This document shows positions 34,600 to 44,961 of a stretch of DNA of 64,000 nucleotides, in pieces. Position 1 is the first letter of the stretch. Every line of letters starts with the position of its first letter. The stretch is from NCBI RefSeq assembly GCF_963678635.1, contig NC_087069.1, positions 41,191,883 to 41,255,882 on the forward strand, read 5' to 3'. The DNA comes from Symsagittifera roscoffensis (taxonomy: Eukaryota; Xenacoelomorpha; Acoela; Convolutidae). The notes under the pieces were generated by a model. It was not told the DNA's origin and ran no database searches. It worked only from the letters and a program-made list of their open reading frames with translations. The translations under genes and the position numbers were made by a program.

Positions 34600-36160
34600 A
34601 GAAATTATAGCAATTCAAATCTTTCACGACTATTTGATTAGGTCATCAGGTGAAATTGGGTTTAAACGCAAGTAAAAGCATACGCATGAATCAACAGTCT
34701 GAACATTGATATGAAGTAGAAAACACTGCATCAACTGGTTTTTGAAATGAGATCTATTGAAGTTTTTATTCAAATTTTTTCAAAAGCCACGTGCCTGTTT
34801 GGACTGATTGTGTTTGTTTTAGCATAGCATTGATAAGTAAGCACGTCATAACTTGAAGCTATTAATTTGTTCAATTGGATTTTGGACCGGCCTTTTAGCA
34901 GACCAACATTTTAATATCAAACGAAAAAACGGGGTCTTTAATCAGTCTGTAATCAGACCAAAGTCATTATTACAACTGTCGGTGTTGTATGATAAGCAAA
35001 AGTTAGTTAAGGTTGAGCTTCCCTATTTAAGATATTTATCTCACGATGCCATAAGAACTTGTTACGTTTTGGGGCTTGACCGTTTACTTTTGGTATGAGC
35101 TTCCTTAAAAAGATAATGATCTCATGGTGTAAATAAATGAAAACCATTGAAAACAGAATGATAAAAAAGAGGTAATCACTGACTCACGCGCACAATACCG
35201 AATCTTGTAAGAAAAGCCAAGTGCAGCAAGTTATCATTCTTTGCCAAAACCGTCTTTGAAGTTAGCATTCTGAACTGTCAACTGTTTTGAGTCTGCTAAA
35301 AAACCGGTCTGCTTAAACGCTATAGCACCAATTATATTTTGCATATATTTAATTCTTATTTGCAGTCTTTAAAAAATCCAGGTATCCAAAGTAAAAATCA
35401 TATGATTTCAATTTGATATCACATGTTTGATTATTTATAACATCAGGCAAAACTGCTCTGCTAAAATTAGTTTCTGCGCAAAAACAAACGACTTCTGCTG
35501 TCCCTCATAATAATAACATGAATTTTACTGTCGAAGATAATAATCGGATTCACAAAAAAGCATGAGGGACCAAAATGTGTAGGTAATTAGGGTAACCAAG
35601 TAAGTTTTTTTTCGCATATGGCTATGAGTCCACTTTTTCAAAACCCGAGTTAACCAAAAATGCTAGCCTTACAGTTTCCATATATGAAAAAATGCTAATC
35701 ATGCACCTTTCATGCAATTCCCTAAGTTGCATGAAGGTTCTATGATACGTGATTTTCATGAAAATTGAATGAAAGTTCTATGATAAATGATTTTTAAAAT
35801 ATGGAAATTGTTTGACTAGTGTGTTTCCATAAACCTAAAAATTTTTGTTCTTTTTTTATTTTAGTTGCCTAAAATTTTTGTGTTGTGTTTGTAAGGAAAC
35901 AGAAGTGACAAAGACCTTGGGTTATTCAAAACTAGAGTCACCAATGGTTTGACCGTCTTGCATTTTCAATGCATCGGAAACGACCTGAATTGTCTGAGAG
36001 ATTGTCTTACACAAATCATCTAATAAAAGCATCAAACAAATTTTCCAAAAAAGACCTTTTTCCACAATTGAAGTGATGAAACCATATGTAAATTTGTCTC
36101 TCCAAAAATAAGCGTTTTAAGCGTTTTTGAAAAGAGTATCGAAAAAAAAACCAAATTTTG
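34600..36160. other. intergenic region upstream of the host gene
   Basis: Probable 5' region of the minus-strand host gene followed by AT-rich DNA. The frame at 34853-35098 shows no domain. Around 35695-35800 imperfect short repeats of TTTCATGCAA / TTGCATGAAGGTTCTATGAT occur. Nothing else is seen. Confidence 0.5.
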
Positions 36161-36172
36161 ATTATCCATGAC

Positions 36173-36453
36173 CAGGGGTGGATCTAGGATTTTCTCGGGG
36201 GGGGGGGGGGGGTGGTGGTCAGATTTTCGAAAAAATTTCGATTTTTTAGGTCGACCAAATTGATTTTCTGAGCTCTCACAAACCACTATGAAGACCATAA
36301 TTTGACCAAACGTTCTGCGCCGCAGGCTAATTTTTGAATAAAAGGCTAAAAAAAGGGCGTTATTAGGCACTTTTTAAAAATTTTTGTCCAAAAAAAATGT
36401 GTTTTTTTTTCAGAGCGCGCGTCCGCCCCCCGCCCCCCCTAAATCTGCTACTT
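36173..36453. mobile_element. hAT-family MITE, copy 3 (inverted)
   Basis: Starts CAGGGGTGGATCTAGGATTT, the inverse of the right end of 4671-5120, and ends in a degraded CTGCTACTT. Flanks TCCATGAC (36165-36172) and TCCACGAC (36454-36461) form an 8-bp duplication (7 of 8). The interior shares the GGTCGACCAAATTGATTTT segment with copy 1. A G17 tract lies near 36198. Frames across it are shadows. Confidence 0.65.
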
Positions 36454-36808
36454 TCCACGACTAAGTTATACAAACAAAAATTAAATGTTGCACGCAAATT
36501 TTTTTTGTAATATGTTTTCGTTAAAATTAAAATTCGTTTAGCGATTGGAAAAAAAAAAACATTTTTTTTCTTGAGGCGATTTCGAAACGTTTTCATAAAG
36601 TTTTTGTTGCAGCTATCGAAAAACGCTAGTCATAAAATTTATATAGATGGAAATTATATGGGTAGCATTTTTTGAAAGAAAACCGTTTTTATATTTGATT
36701 TTTGACAATACACAGAGTTTTATAACTAAACAAGTCAAACGTTTTTTTCACAATTTGATGACAAAATAGTAGTAGAAGAGTGAGCAAGAGTGGGGGGGGG
36801 GGGGGGGG

Positions 36809-37110
36809 TGCCTGGTGACCCCCATGTATTAAGATAGGCTATAGAGTATCCGGTGACCAGGCTATGTATTAAGATAGGGAATAGATTTCCTATGTATTAA
36901 GATAGGGAATAGGTTTACCATGTATTAAGATGGTAAGGTTTCAGATGGCAAGTTTCAGAAAATTTTTTGGCGCCCGATCTTACCATGTTTTAAGATAGTG
37001 TTTAGATTTCCCATGCATTAAGATAGTGTATAGATATCCCTGTGTATAAAAATTAGAAATTCCTTGTATTAACATAGGGAATAGATTTCCCAATGTATTA
37101 AGATAGGGAA
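36809..37110. repeat. subterminal iterons of the 16.4-kb element, left
   Basis: About eight or nine copies of a ~28-bp unit with core ATGTATTAAGATAGGGAATAG followed by ATTTCC, with variation. The mirror set lies at 52850-53160. Spaced repeats next to termini are typical transposase or replication-protein binding sites. Confidence 0.75.
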
Positions 37111-39356
37111 TGGTAAGGTTTCAGTGTGATGGTAAGAAAATAGTAAGAAAAACGGTTTTTTTTTGGATTTTGTGTGGAAATGTCTAGTTTTTTTGCAAAA
37201 ATCTCGGCATGCGTTATGCAATTCTTGAGTGTTACATGTAGAATGTGCAATGAAGAGAATATGTTTATTGGTTCATGGTCAGTCCATGATAAGATGTGCA
37301 AAAATTTGGAAATGCTTATAAAAAAAATTGATATTTTTTCAAAAAACTTCAAAACACGATATGATTTGATATAATTTTATAATAATAACTATTTTATTAG
37401 ATGATCCTGTTTTAGAAACTGTACTCAATCTAGCTTAAACTATGCTGAAACCTACTGAAACTTTAAAAAAAATTTCAAGTATTTGGAAAAAATTGCAAAA
37501 ATTTCAAGTATTTGGAACAAACTGCAAATTTTTGGAAAAAATTGCAGAAATCTCATAATTTTGGTTAATGTATGGTTGTTTTTGATCTAATTTTAAACAT
37601 ACTTTTACGTATTGGTTTTAAAAATAAGCTAAGATTGTATTTTAATTGGCATTATGTTGAGACAATGATACAAAAGTTTGAATAAAAAAATGACTTTTTC
37701 CACAATTTTTTCTCAATATATTGAAATACAATGAAGTTTACCTTAATTTGAGCTAAATACTTGGTTATACAATGCTCTAAACACTGAAAAGAAGGTTCAT
37801 ACTAGCAGAATCAAAATTGAAACTTCCGGAAAACCGTGAAATTAGTCGTAATTTTTGAAAAGGTAAAATGAAAATTAATCAAATTTACATGAAATTTTCC
37901 ATTTCGAACTTTTTATTTTGGTTTTTAACTAATTGTTTTTGTCCAGTTCAGGCATGATTTTTAAGAATCTCAACTCAAATGAACATTAAGCGCAGAATTC
38001 TATGAAATTTTTAAATCAAACTCCATGATTCAACTCCTCCTCACTTTTTTCTCATTGAATTACCCAAATTTGTACAAAAATTAAAACTTGTGAGAAATTT
38101 TTTATGTTAAAATTTAGAAATTTCAGATTATTGATAAAAATGAGCAGTTTATTGCTAAAATTGTTTAAAATGGGATAAATGTTTCTTAAAAATTTATTCG
38201 ATATTGGGTCAAATTCAACAAAAACTTCTTCATAACTGATGATTATCTCTCTGTTGCTTCTGCAACATAACTTTCAAGATTTTCCGTAGAGTTTTTCCAT
38301 GCGAGTCTCAAAAAATTGATTTAGCAAAGCAAATCAAGGTGCAAACTGGAACAGTTGTGTAATTTTCCGATTTTTATTAAGAAAAAACTCTATGTAGTAA
38401 ACATGTAGTAATGTATTGTATATAGTGTTGTATATTCTATGTAGTATTGTGTATGTATGTAGCAAGGAAAAGTAGATCTTGAAAGCAAGTTTTCGATTTA
38501 TGCTTTATGTATCTTCTTCCAAAAGATGTCGAATTGGGTTTGCTTCTCAAAAATTATCCTCAAAACATTTGATCTTTCATATAAAGTACCTAATATATCA
38601 AATGATAACAATTTTTTCTAATGAATTACGCATAAATATAAGACTTTGAGAATTTTTATGTCGGATTTTTTCTCAAGATATACTTTATAAGCTAAATTTT
38701 AGTAAAATTATCTCAAATCTCCTAAGGAATAAATTGAATTTCTATCTCATTTTAGCATTTTCTCAGTTTCTGCTTCATTTACTATCTACCAAATGAATCC
38801 AATTTGAGCAAATTTTTTACTTGAAAAATGAATTTTAGATGGAAAAATGTATCGTTTCAACGAACGTTCAATAATCCGAAGCTGAATTAATACCATAAGT
38901 CCTTTACTAAAAAGCTTTAAAGAATTTTTTCAACCTGATAACTGTATAATGCTGTTTTAAATCTGAATTTCTCTTTTAGACTAAGTTTTTAGTTGGAATG
39001 ATGTATATCATTATCTTGAAACTTTCAAAGTTTAGCAAAATATACATTTTTTTCCAGGTCATTTATCAATTTCTTTTCTGAAATCATCAAAAAATCAATA
39101 GACTAACATAATTCTTAATAAGTCAAACCACATTATCTGCTTAAAAAGCTCTGCTCTATGAACACTTTTACAAGCAATAAACAAGGAAAACTTTAAAATA
39201 GTAACTACAAAAAACCTTTCAATTAGTTGATATTTTCCAAATATCCAAGTTTTACACTTTTTAGGCGAATACTTAAATACTCATTAGCATATGTTATGCA
39301 CTTTACTACAAATTTATCACAACAAAGTCTCCGCAAGCTTGCAACCAAGGGAGTTT

Positions 39357-39837
39357 TTACTGTTGATTAAAAGTTTTCGGATCGAGTTCCATGGAAAGCT
39401 TCACGACGATTTGAACTCGATTTTTGCTGTCTTTAACATCAATCAAAACCTTTGAATAAAAAAATAAATGACAGTTCAGGTAATGTAATGAAAACACTGT
39501 ATAATTACTGACTAGATTTGTTACAATTGCTGAGACTTTTCAGATTCGGTAAAAACTAATAATCATAGTATTTTCTAAGTTTTTCAAAAAAAAAACTTAA
39601 AAATTTTACCTTCTCTTGAAGTGTGTTTGCAGTCTGCTGAGCACATAATTTAATATTATGCAGAGAATGGTTCTTCTTGAAATGATTAGCGAGTTCCTCG
39701 CTGCTATAAGTATAAAAATTACAGTTAGAACACTTCAAAACACCACATGTTCTACAATGTCTTGATGCGTCTTTGTGAGTGTATTCCCTACCACATTCAA
39801 GACATGCAACTCTTTCGTTTCTATTGAGTGAAGACAT
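39357..39837 (-). CDS. two-exon zinc-finger protein, left-arm copy (106 aa)
   Basis: Exon 1 39837-39610 and exon 2 39449-39357, joined in phase 0 by GTAAAA and TTCAAAG. Exon 1 has two Cys/His modules: CLECGREYTHKDASRH with a following CRTC, then CSNCNFYTYSSEELANHF followed by KKNH. Exon 2 codes VLIDVKDSKNRVQIVVKLSM and ends in FNQQ and a stop. The exon 2 frame is open and conserved in both arms, which supports the intron. Likely a nucleic-acid-binding regulator. It is transcribed outward from the CCAAT array. The right-arm copy differs by a few residues (CRTC preceded by His-Cys here, His-Arg there). Confidence 0.75.
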
Positions 39838-40039
39838 CTCAATAGTAATGAAAAATTAAATGGGAGATTTAAAAAGTACCAAATTTTTAGACAAGGTGAG
39901 TTGAATAGCCTCAAAAAAGAATAAAAGTAAATAAAAACAGCAAACTTATTAACCAATTGTTTTCAACGAAAAGAAAATCAGAGTGGATATGCTATTTAGC
40001 CTAGCTGAAATAAAAATCATCCAATCTAACCATGGAATT

Positions 40040-40380
40040 TTTAAAAGTATCAACCAATCAGAATCGAGCATTAATTACAAGGAAACTTTTATCTTTTCTT
40101 ATATCAACCAATCAGAATTGAGCTTAAATAGTCATGTGACTTTAGACAAATTAAATGACCACCAATCAGAAATGAGCTTCAAAAATCATGTAATTTTCAA
40201 CAAATTCAATGTCAACCTATCAGAATTGAGCTTCAAAAGTCATGAAATTTTCAAGAAATTTAATGTCAACCAATCAGAGGTGATCTCTTCTTCTCATGAA
40301 TTTTTCAACAATTTTTTTAAAATTTGTAGATTTTGAGGATACTTTCACAGACATTATTTGTGTTAATAACCAATCAGAAT
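40040..40380. promoter_or_regulatory. CCAAT-box array, left arm
   Basis: Six or more CCAATCAGA (one CCTATCAGA) sites spaced at ~60 bp, each followed by a degenerate RTGAGCTTCAAAAGTCATG-like unit. It lies between the divergent zinc-finger gene (minus) and the ORF at 40705 (plus). CCAAT is the binding site of the eukaryotic NF-Y factor. The frame 39983-40336 is the translation of these repeats. Confidence 0.7.
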
Positions 40381-40704
40381 GAAGTAATCACAGATGTTAA
40401 AAAACTTTGTAGATCAGAACCAGACTATGTTTATGAAACTTCTTAATCAATAAATTTTATTGCATTTTTCCAACATAACTAAGATTTGAACTTTGATACC
40501 CTAGTGGGATAAATGAGATTTCTTGTCTAGTTTATGTTGTTTTTTCGATATTCAATTCAAATTTTGAAATTTCGATCAAAATTTTTTCGTGGTAATGACG
40601 TCATTCCTTCGAAATTTCTAGAATTTTCCAGAAAAAAATTCAACCAATCAGAAATAAGCAGTTTCTAGACATAACTTTGGACCCAAAATATTCATTTTTG
40701 AAGA

Positions 40705-41255
40705 ATGTTAATTAAAAAGCATTTGAACTTCCTTGAATTACTCTACAGGAAAAAAAGAAAATATTCCGTGTACTTTTTTGATAATTTTTTGGACGTCTTT
40801 ATTGTACAAAATACAGTTATCCGACTAAGTAAAAGTCTCTTCAGAGAAACCTACTCAATCAAAGAGTTTACTTTTGATTCACATATTGCGTATCAAAGTT
40901 TTAAACTTACGGCTGAATTACACCTCACAAGGAAAGAAATTTTGTTTATTCTCGAGAATTTGAAATTGATCAAAAAATCGTACGATAATATATCAAAAAC
41001 TCTTTTTATCCCCTATCCAAATCCCAAAATTGTAAAAACACCTCAGCAAAGTTATTCCTTCATTTCTTTAAAGATTTTCAAAGTTCAAAATCCTGCTTGA
41101 TTCGGTTTGGAATCAGATTTCCAGAAGTCTGCTTTGAAAAATTCGTCAACTTTGAGTTATCTTCCCAAATTTACATCAAAATCAAAGAACTTGACTATCT
41201 ACTCAAAAATCAGCAATTTCTCATTGATTACATACAAAAAATTCAATTAATTTGA
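40705..41255 (+). pseudogene. unknown protein in two frames, about 180 aa
   Basis: First frame 40705-41100 (131 aa, opening MLIKKHLNFLELLYRKKRKY) has a strand-rich part then LHLTRKEILFILENLKLI. A different frame continues with IRFGIRFPEVCFEKFVNF and YIKIKELDYLLKNQQFL to the TGA at 41253-41255. The two parts look like two similar beta-then-helix modules, so one frameshift or a missed intron near 41070 is likely. The TGA overlaps the ATG of the next ORF by one base. No known family; the strand-helix pattern resembles the ORFs at 45718 and 46761. Confidence 0.4.
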
Positions 41256-41443
41256 TGAAAAAAGTTGCAGAGATGTTACTTTTATTAATTTTCTTTCTTT
41301 TGTTACTTATATCAGCAATATTTCTTATTTTTACTGCAAACAACTTTTGGTCAATTATTTTTGCAATTGCTTTTGTGTATATTTTTACTTATTTGGAAGA
41401 TTTAAGTCCTTTAAAGGGTCTTCTGATTGGATACGACAACTAG
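41255..41443 (+). CDS. small two-helix membrane protein, module 1 (62 aa)
   Basis: Starts MKKVAEMLLLLIFFLLLL and has two hydrophobic segments (about residues 7-30 and 35-48), then an acidic-polar tail YLEDLSPLKGL. It overlaps the preceding ORF by one base (TGATG). A 46-residue relative (43118-43258) is in module 2. Function unknown; probably a small integral membrane peptide. Confidence 0.5.
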   Translation: MKKVAEMLLLLIFFLLLLISAIFLIFTANNFWSIIFAIAFVYIFTYLEDLSPLKGLLIGYDN

Positions 41444-41625
41444 AACAAAAATGAAATTTTTGTGATTGGAAACGACAATACCCAAAATGGAGCTTTGTTT
41501 CCGATTGGACTCGACTTTTATCCAAGAATCCCATAAAAGGAAGCTGAAATCTGATTGGACACGACTACAATCCAAATAAGGAAAATCCATTCTGATTGGT
41601 TAAAACCACACATTCCAGTTGAAGG
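41415..41625 (+). promoter_or_regulatory. CCAAT-box array, module 1
   Basis: Five inverse CCAAT boxes (CTGATTGGATACGAC, GTGATTGGAAACGAC, CCGATTGGACTCGAC, CTGATTGGACACGAC and CTGATTGGTTAAAAC) spaced at 40-60 bp. The 3' part of each shares a (A/C)ACGAC element. Directly upstream of the acidic-protein ORF. Confidence 0.65.
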
Positions 41626-41690
41626 TACCCCTAACTCCTAACTAAAAATCATTTTATTTTCAACTTAACTACCGTCAAGTACAAATCCAA

Positions 41691-42107
41691 GTGCGAGAAA
41701 CAGTTTGTGGAGTTTTTCTGGCACGAATGGACATCCCAATCCAAGTCTGGCATATGGTGGAAGTGATGCGAAGGGATTTCAACGAACATCATATCACACA
41801 AGAACCCCCTACAGAGAATCAACTTGGAGAAATGCAAATGATGGAGGAAGTGTCCGAGCATGTGGGAATGAACTACCCCGAAATTCCTGACTCTAGATAT
41901 GTGGCTCAACCATTCGACGATTTCCTCTTTCCTTGGGAAGAGGGATCTGAGGACAACCCAATTACAATCGAAGAGGATGAGGGGTTCTCTGAGCCAAGAA
42001 CTCCAGTCAGCGAACCACCAGTGATGGAGGCAAGACCAGCTTTGCGCTCCATTGAGAACTTGCAAAGTTTTGAGAACTCAGCTGCTCGACAGCTCTTTGA
42101 TTTGTAA
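41691..42107 (+). pseudogene. acidic protein, module 1 copy, N-terminally truncated
   Basis: A 138-codon frame related to 43633-44121 along its length: VFLARMDIPIQVWHMVEV, NYPEIPDSRYVAQPFDDF, and the C-terminal ALRSIENLQ and SAARQLFDL. Compared with module 2, about 170 bp are missing upstream, including the start codon and first ~30 residues, so the frame begins at a GTG and the first in-frame ATG is the Met of ARMD. It may be inactive or use the internal Met. Highly acidic C-terminal half (EEDEGFSE). No known family. Confidence 0.45.
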
Positions 42108-42179
42108 ATAAATTGGTTACTATCTTGTGCCTTGTAATTTAATTTCTTTGTATCTAGAAATTTTATTTTCAAGAGATAG

Positions 42180-42960
42180 GAGCAAAGAGATCAAAAAAAA
42201 GTTTATTGGGAAATTTCAAAGGTAAAACTTTGTTAAAAATGAAACTAATTGAGCATCTGGTAAACTGTTCTATAAAATTTTGTTAGAAAGATGGCAAAAA
42301 ATATTAAACCAATTTTTGCAAGCATGTTAAAAACTTTACATTAATTTTTGCACCATGCAAAATTTTTCATAATTGTTTGCCTACTTGTTAAAAAAATCAA
42401 AAAAAATCTCGCAAATTAAGAAAAATTTCATTAAATATTTTCGCATTTTAAAGAAAACTGAAAAAGTATTTTCTTGCACTGTTAATAATTAAATAAAATG
42501 AAAATCTTTGTTTTAATTTTGATCCAAAAAAAAATCTCTTTTTTGCATGTATTTTGATCAAAAATATTGGAAAAACAATGTATTAAGAAGATAGGGAATA
42601 GTACTCAAAGTCAGCAATTATGAAAAATTTTTAACATTAATTTAACAAGTTTTTTACAATAAAATTTTGCCATTTTTGCAAATGAATAAGAAAAAATAAG
42701 TTAGATTTTTGCATTTGTTTTCAAAAAAACCACAAAAAAACTTGCATCTAACACAAAAATTTGTTGAAAATTTTTGCACACTTGTTGAAAAAATCAAACC
42801 AAAATTTGCATCTTGCGAAAAAACTCTGAGTTAATTTTTGCAGACGTGTTGAAAATTGCAAACTTGTTTGTTGAAAAAACTTTTGATTTAAATAAAAACA
42901 ATTTTGACAAAATTTTTATAAACAAATATTCAACTATTAATAGAAAAATTGATACGCTAC
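42180..42960. other. AT-rich spacer with degenerate AATTTTTGCA-type repeats
   Basis: A-rich and T-rich DNA with many AAAATTTTTGCA and TTGTTGAAAAAA words, and one stray iteron-like ATGTATTAAGAAGATAGGGA near 42580. No gene seen. Confidence 0.5.
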
Positions 42961-43100
42961 TATTTACAGTACCATAACCATCAATGAAACAATCAACAAT
43001 TTGCAACAAATCACTCTCATACTTTGAGTTTTGAACTTTTCGAATCCTTTCCAAAAAAGCTGATTCAAGAGTCTGAGTGGACGCAAGTTCCTGATCAGAA
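42960..43100 (-). pseudogene. 3' fragment of the 183-aa gene, module 1
   Basis: The minus strand reads ELASTQTLESAFLERIRKVQ and LLQIVDCFIDG, matching the C-terminus of the ORF at 44962-45513. It stops abruptly at about 43100 where the module 2 membrane-peptide copy begins, so it was cut by the module duplication. Confidence 0.65.
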
Positions 43101-43117
43101 ATGAAAAAATTGCAGAG

Positions 43118-43258
43118 ATGCTACTTTTATTAATTTTCCTTCTTTTGTTACTTATATCGGCAATATTTCTTATTTTTACAGCAAACAACTTTTGGTTACT
43201 TATTTTTGCGATTGCTTTTGTGTATTATTTTACTTATTTGGAAGATTTAAGTCCTTAA
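43118..43258 (+). CDS. small membrane peptide, module 2 copy (46 aa)
   Basis: MLLLLIFLLLLLISAIFLIF, then a second hydrophobic stretch NNFWLLIFAIAFVYYF and tail YLEDLSP. The first few codons present in module 1 are out of frame here, so the start is the second Met. Very short; kept because the protein sequence is conserved between modules while synonymous changes occur. Confidence 0.4.
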   Translation: MLLLLIFLLLLLISAIFLIFTANNFWLLIFAIAFVYYFTYLEDLSP

Positions 43259-43259
43259 A

Positions 43260-43450
43260 AATTTCTCTGATTGGATACGATAACTAGAACAGAAGTGAAC
43301 ATTTTTGTGATTGAAAACGACAATAATCAAAATGGAGCTTTGTTTCCGATTGGACACGACTTTTATCCAAGAACGCAATAAAAGGAAGCTGAAATTTGAT
43401 TGGACACGACTACAATCCAAATAAGGAAAATCAATTCTGGTTGGTCAAAC
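43260..43450 (+). promoter_or_regulatory. CCAAT-box array, module 2
   Basis: Inverse CCAAT boxes with the (A/C)ACGAC companion element, as in module 1 (CTGATTGGATACGATAAC, CCGATTGGACACGAC, TTGATTGGACACGAC, CTGGTTGGTCAAAC). Precedes the full-length acidic-protein ORF. Confidence 0.6.
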
Positions 43451-43632
43451 CCACACAGTCAAGTTGAAGGTAACCCTAACTCCTATCTAAAAACCATTTT
43501 ATTTTCAACTAAACCGCCGTCCACTACCTCCTCTCTCAGCTCTAAACATCCTAATTTCAACTTATCTTCCGTCATCTACCCCTCTCTCAACTCTTTCTTA
43601 TTTTTACTCTTGTGCTCAATTTATTGCTCAAA

Positions 43633-44121
43633 ATGATCTTCTCAGTGCAAAACAGCAACCTTATGTACTCTGTAGAATTTTCTCCTGATCTAGTACAAAT
43701 TCAAGTGCGAGAAACAGTCTCTGGAGTTTTTCTGGCACGAATGGATATGCCAATCCAAGTCTGGCACATGGTGGAAGTGATGCGAAGGGATTTCAACGAA
43801 CATCATATGATGCAAGTTCCCATCACAGAGAACCAACTTGGAACAATGCAAATGATGGAGGAAATTTCTGATCATGTGGGAATGAACTACCCCGAGATTC
43901 CTGACTCTAGATATGTGGCTCAACCAGTCGACGACTTCCTCTTTCCATGGGAGGAGGAAGGATCAGTCGAAAACCCCATCACAATAGATGAAGATGAGGG
44001 ATTCTCAGAAACAATGACACCTCCAGTTCCACAACAACCACCAGCAATGGAACCTCGTCGAGCTCTGCGTTCCATAGAGAACCTCCAGAACTCTTCTGCT
44101 GCTCGACAGCTCTTTGATTAA
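43633..44121 (+). CDS. acidic protein, module 2 copy, full length (162 aa)
   Basis: From the ATG MIFSVQNSNLMYSVEFSPDL to the stop after RQLFD. The central part VWHMVEVMRRDFNEHHMMQV is likely helical; NYPEIPDSRYVAQPVDDFLF follows; the C-terminal third is acidic and Pro-rich (ITIDEDEGFSE, PPVPQQPPAM) and ends in a conserved SAARQLFD. Conserved with the module 1 copy at protein level. Charged tail and size suggest a regulatory or adaptor protein, but no family is recognised. Confidence 0.6.
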   Translation: MIFSVQNSNLMYSVEFSPDLVQIQVRETVSGVFLARMDMPIQVWHMVEVMRRDFNEHHMMQVPITENQLGTMQMMEEISDHVGMNYPEIPDSRYVAQPVDDFLFPWEEEGSVENPITIDEDEGFSETMTPPVPQQPPAMEPRRALRSIENLQNSSAARQLFD

Positions 44122-44398
44122 ATGTTTTTGTAAATAAAGGATGTTTGGTTTTGACTTCGTTTTCTGTAATTAATTTCTTCAATTTCATTTTAATTATGAG
44201 AATCGATGAGAGGTTCAAGGTAAACCATTGAAAAACAATTAGAACTGAGTTAAGTGCTCCGAACTCGCACACATGTTAAAAAATTTGATTAATTTTTACA
44301 CAAAAATTCGGAAAAACACTAGAAAAACTGTACACTAGAAAAACTGTACTCTGAAAAGTAAAAAAATACCTAATCGATATTGCCCCTTGTACACACTT

Positions 44399-44760
44399 TT
44401 AGCCTTTTCTAGAAAAAATTGGAACACTTTTCGCATTTTGTCGAAAAAAGTAAAACACTTTTCGCATTTTGTCAAAAAAGTACAACACTTTTTGAATTTT
44501 GTTGAAAAAAATGAAACACTTTTCGCATTTTATCGAAAAAAGTAAAACACTTTTCGCATTTTGTCGAAAAAATTGAAACACTTTTCGCATTTTATCGAAA
44601 AAAATAAAACATTTTTCGCATTTGTAGTGAAAAAGTGAAACATTTTTTGCATCTTGTTAAAAAAAAGTACAACACTTTTGCATCTTCTCAAAAAAGTTGA
44701 AACATTTTTCGCATTATGTCAAAAAAATTGAAACACTTTTTACAACTTGTTAAAAAAATT
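44399..44760. repeat. tandem array of ~31-bp AAAACACTTTTCGCATTTTG units
   Basis: About ten degenerate copies of AAAACACTTTTCGCATTTTG followed by TCGAAAAAAGT. The frame at 44399-44590 is the repeat translated. Confidence 0.8.
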
Positions 44761-44961
44761 GAAATGTTTTTGCAACTTTTTGAAAATCAAAACAAATATT
44801 ACATCTTTCTTACATGTTTGAAAGTTTTTTTGCAAATGTTTTTGACAACGGTGATTTTTTTTTCGGTAATTAATGGTAACTTTGTAAACATATGAGAGAA
44901 AATAGATGGAATATCAGAAGTTTTTTAATGAAAAATTGACATGATCACTATTTACAAATCA

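Larger units (their letters stand above)
36768..40589. repeat. left inverted arm (3,822 bp)
   Basis: Aligns in inverse orientation with 49349-53194. From the end inward: a G17 tract (36792-36808), iterons (to about 37110), about 2.2 kb of AT-rich non-coding sequence, a zinc-finger gene (39357-39837, minus), a CCAAT array (40040-40380), then divergence after AAAATTTTTTCG at 40589. Confidence 0.9.

Noticed and set aside
37098..37352. Frames conserved in both arms (37098-37352, 37174-37374, 52617-52847)
   Set aside because: The arms are near-identical in all positions, so conservation carries no coding signal; the products are low-complexity and frames differ between arms.
39983..40336. Open frame rich in NQSE repeats, and its counterpart at 47511-47837
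   Set aside because: It is a direct translation of the ~60-bp CCAATCAGA array; periodicity is set by the DNA repeats and it has no independent start or neighbours supporting a gene.
44399..44760. CRISPR-like spacing in the 31-bp array
   Set aside because: Units are contiguous degenerate repeats with no unique spacers, in animal DNA.
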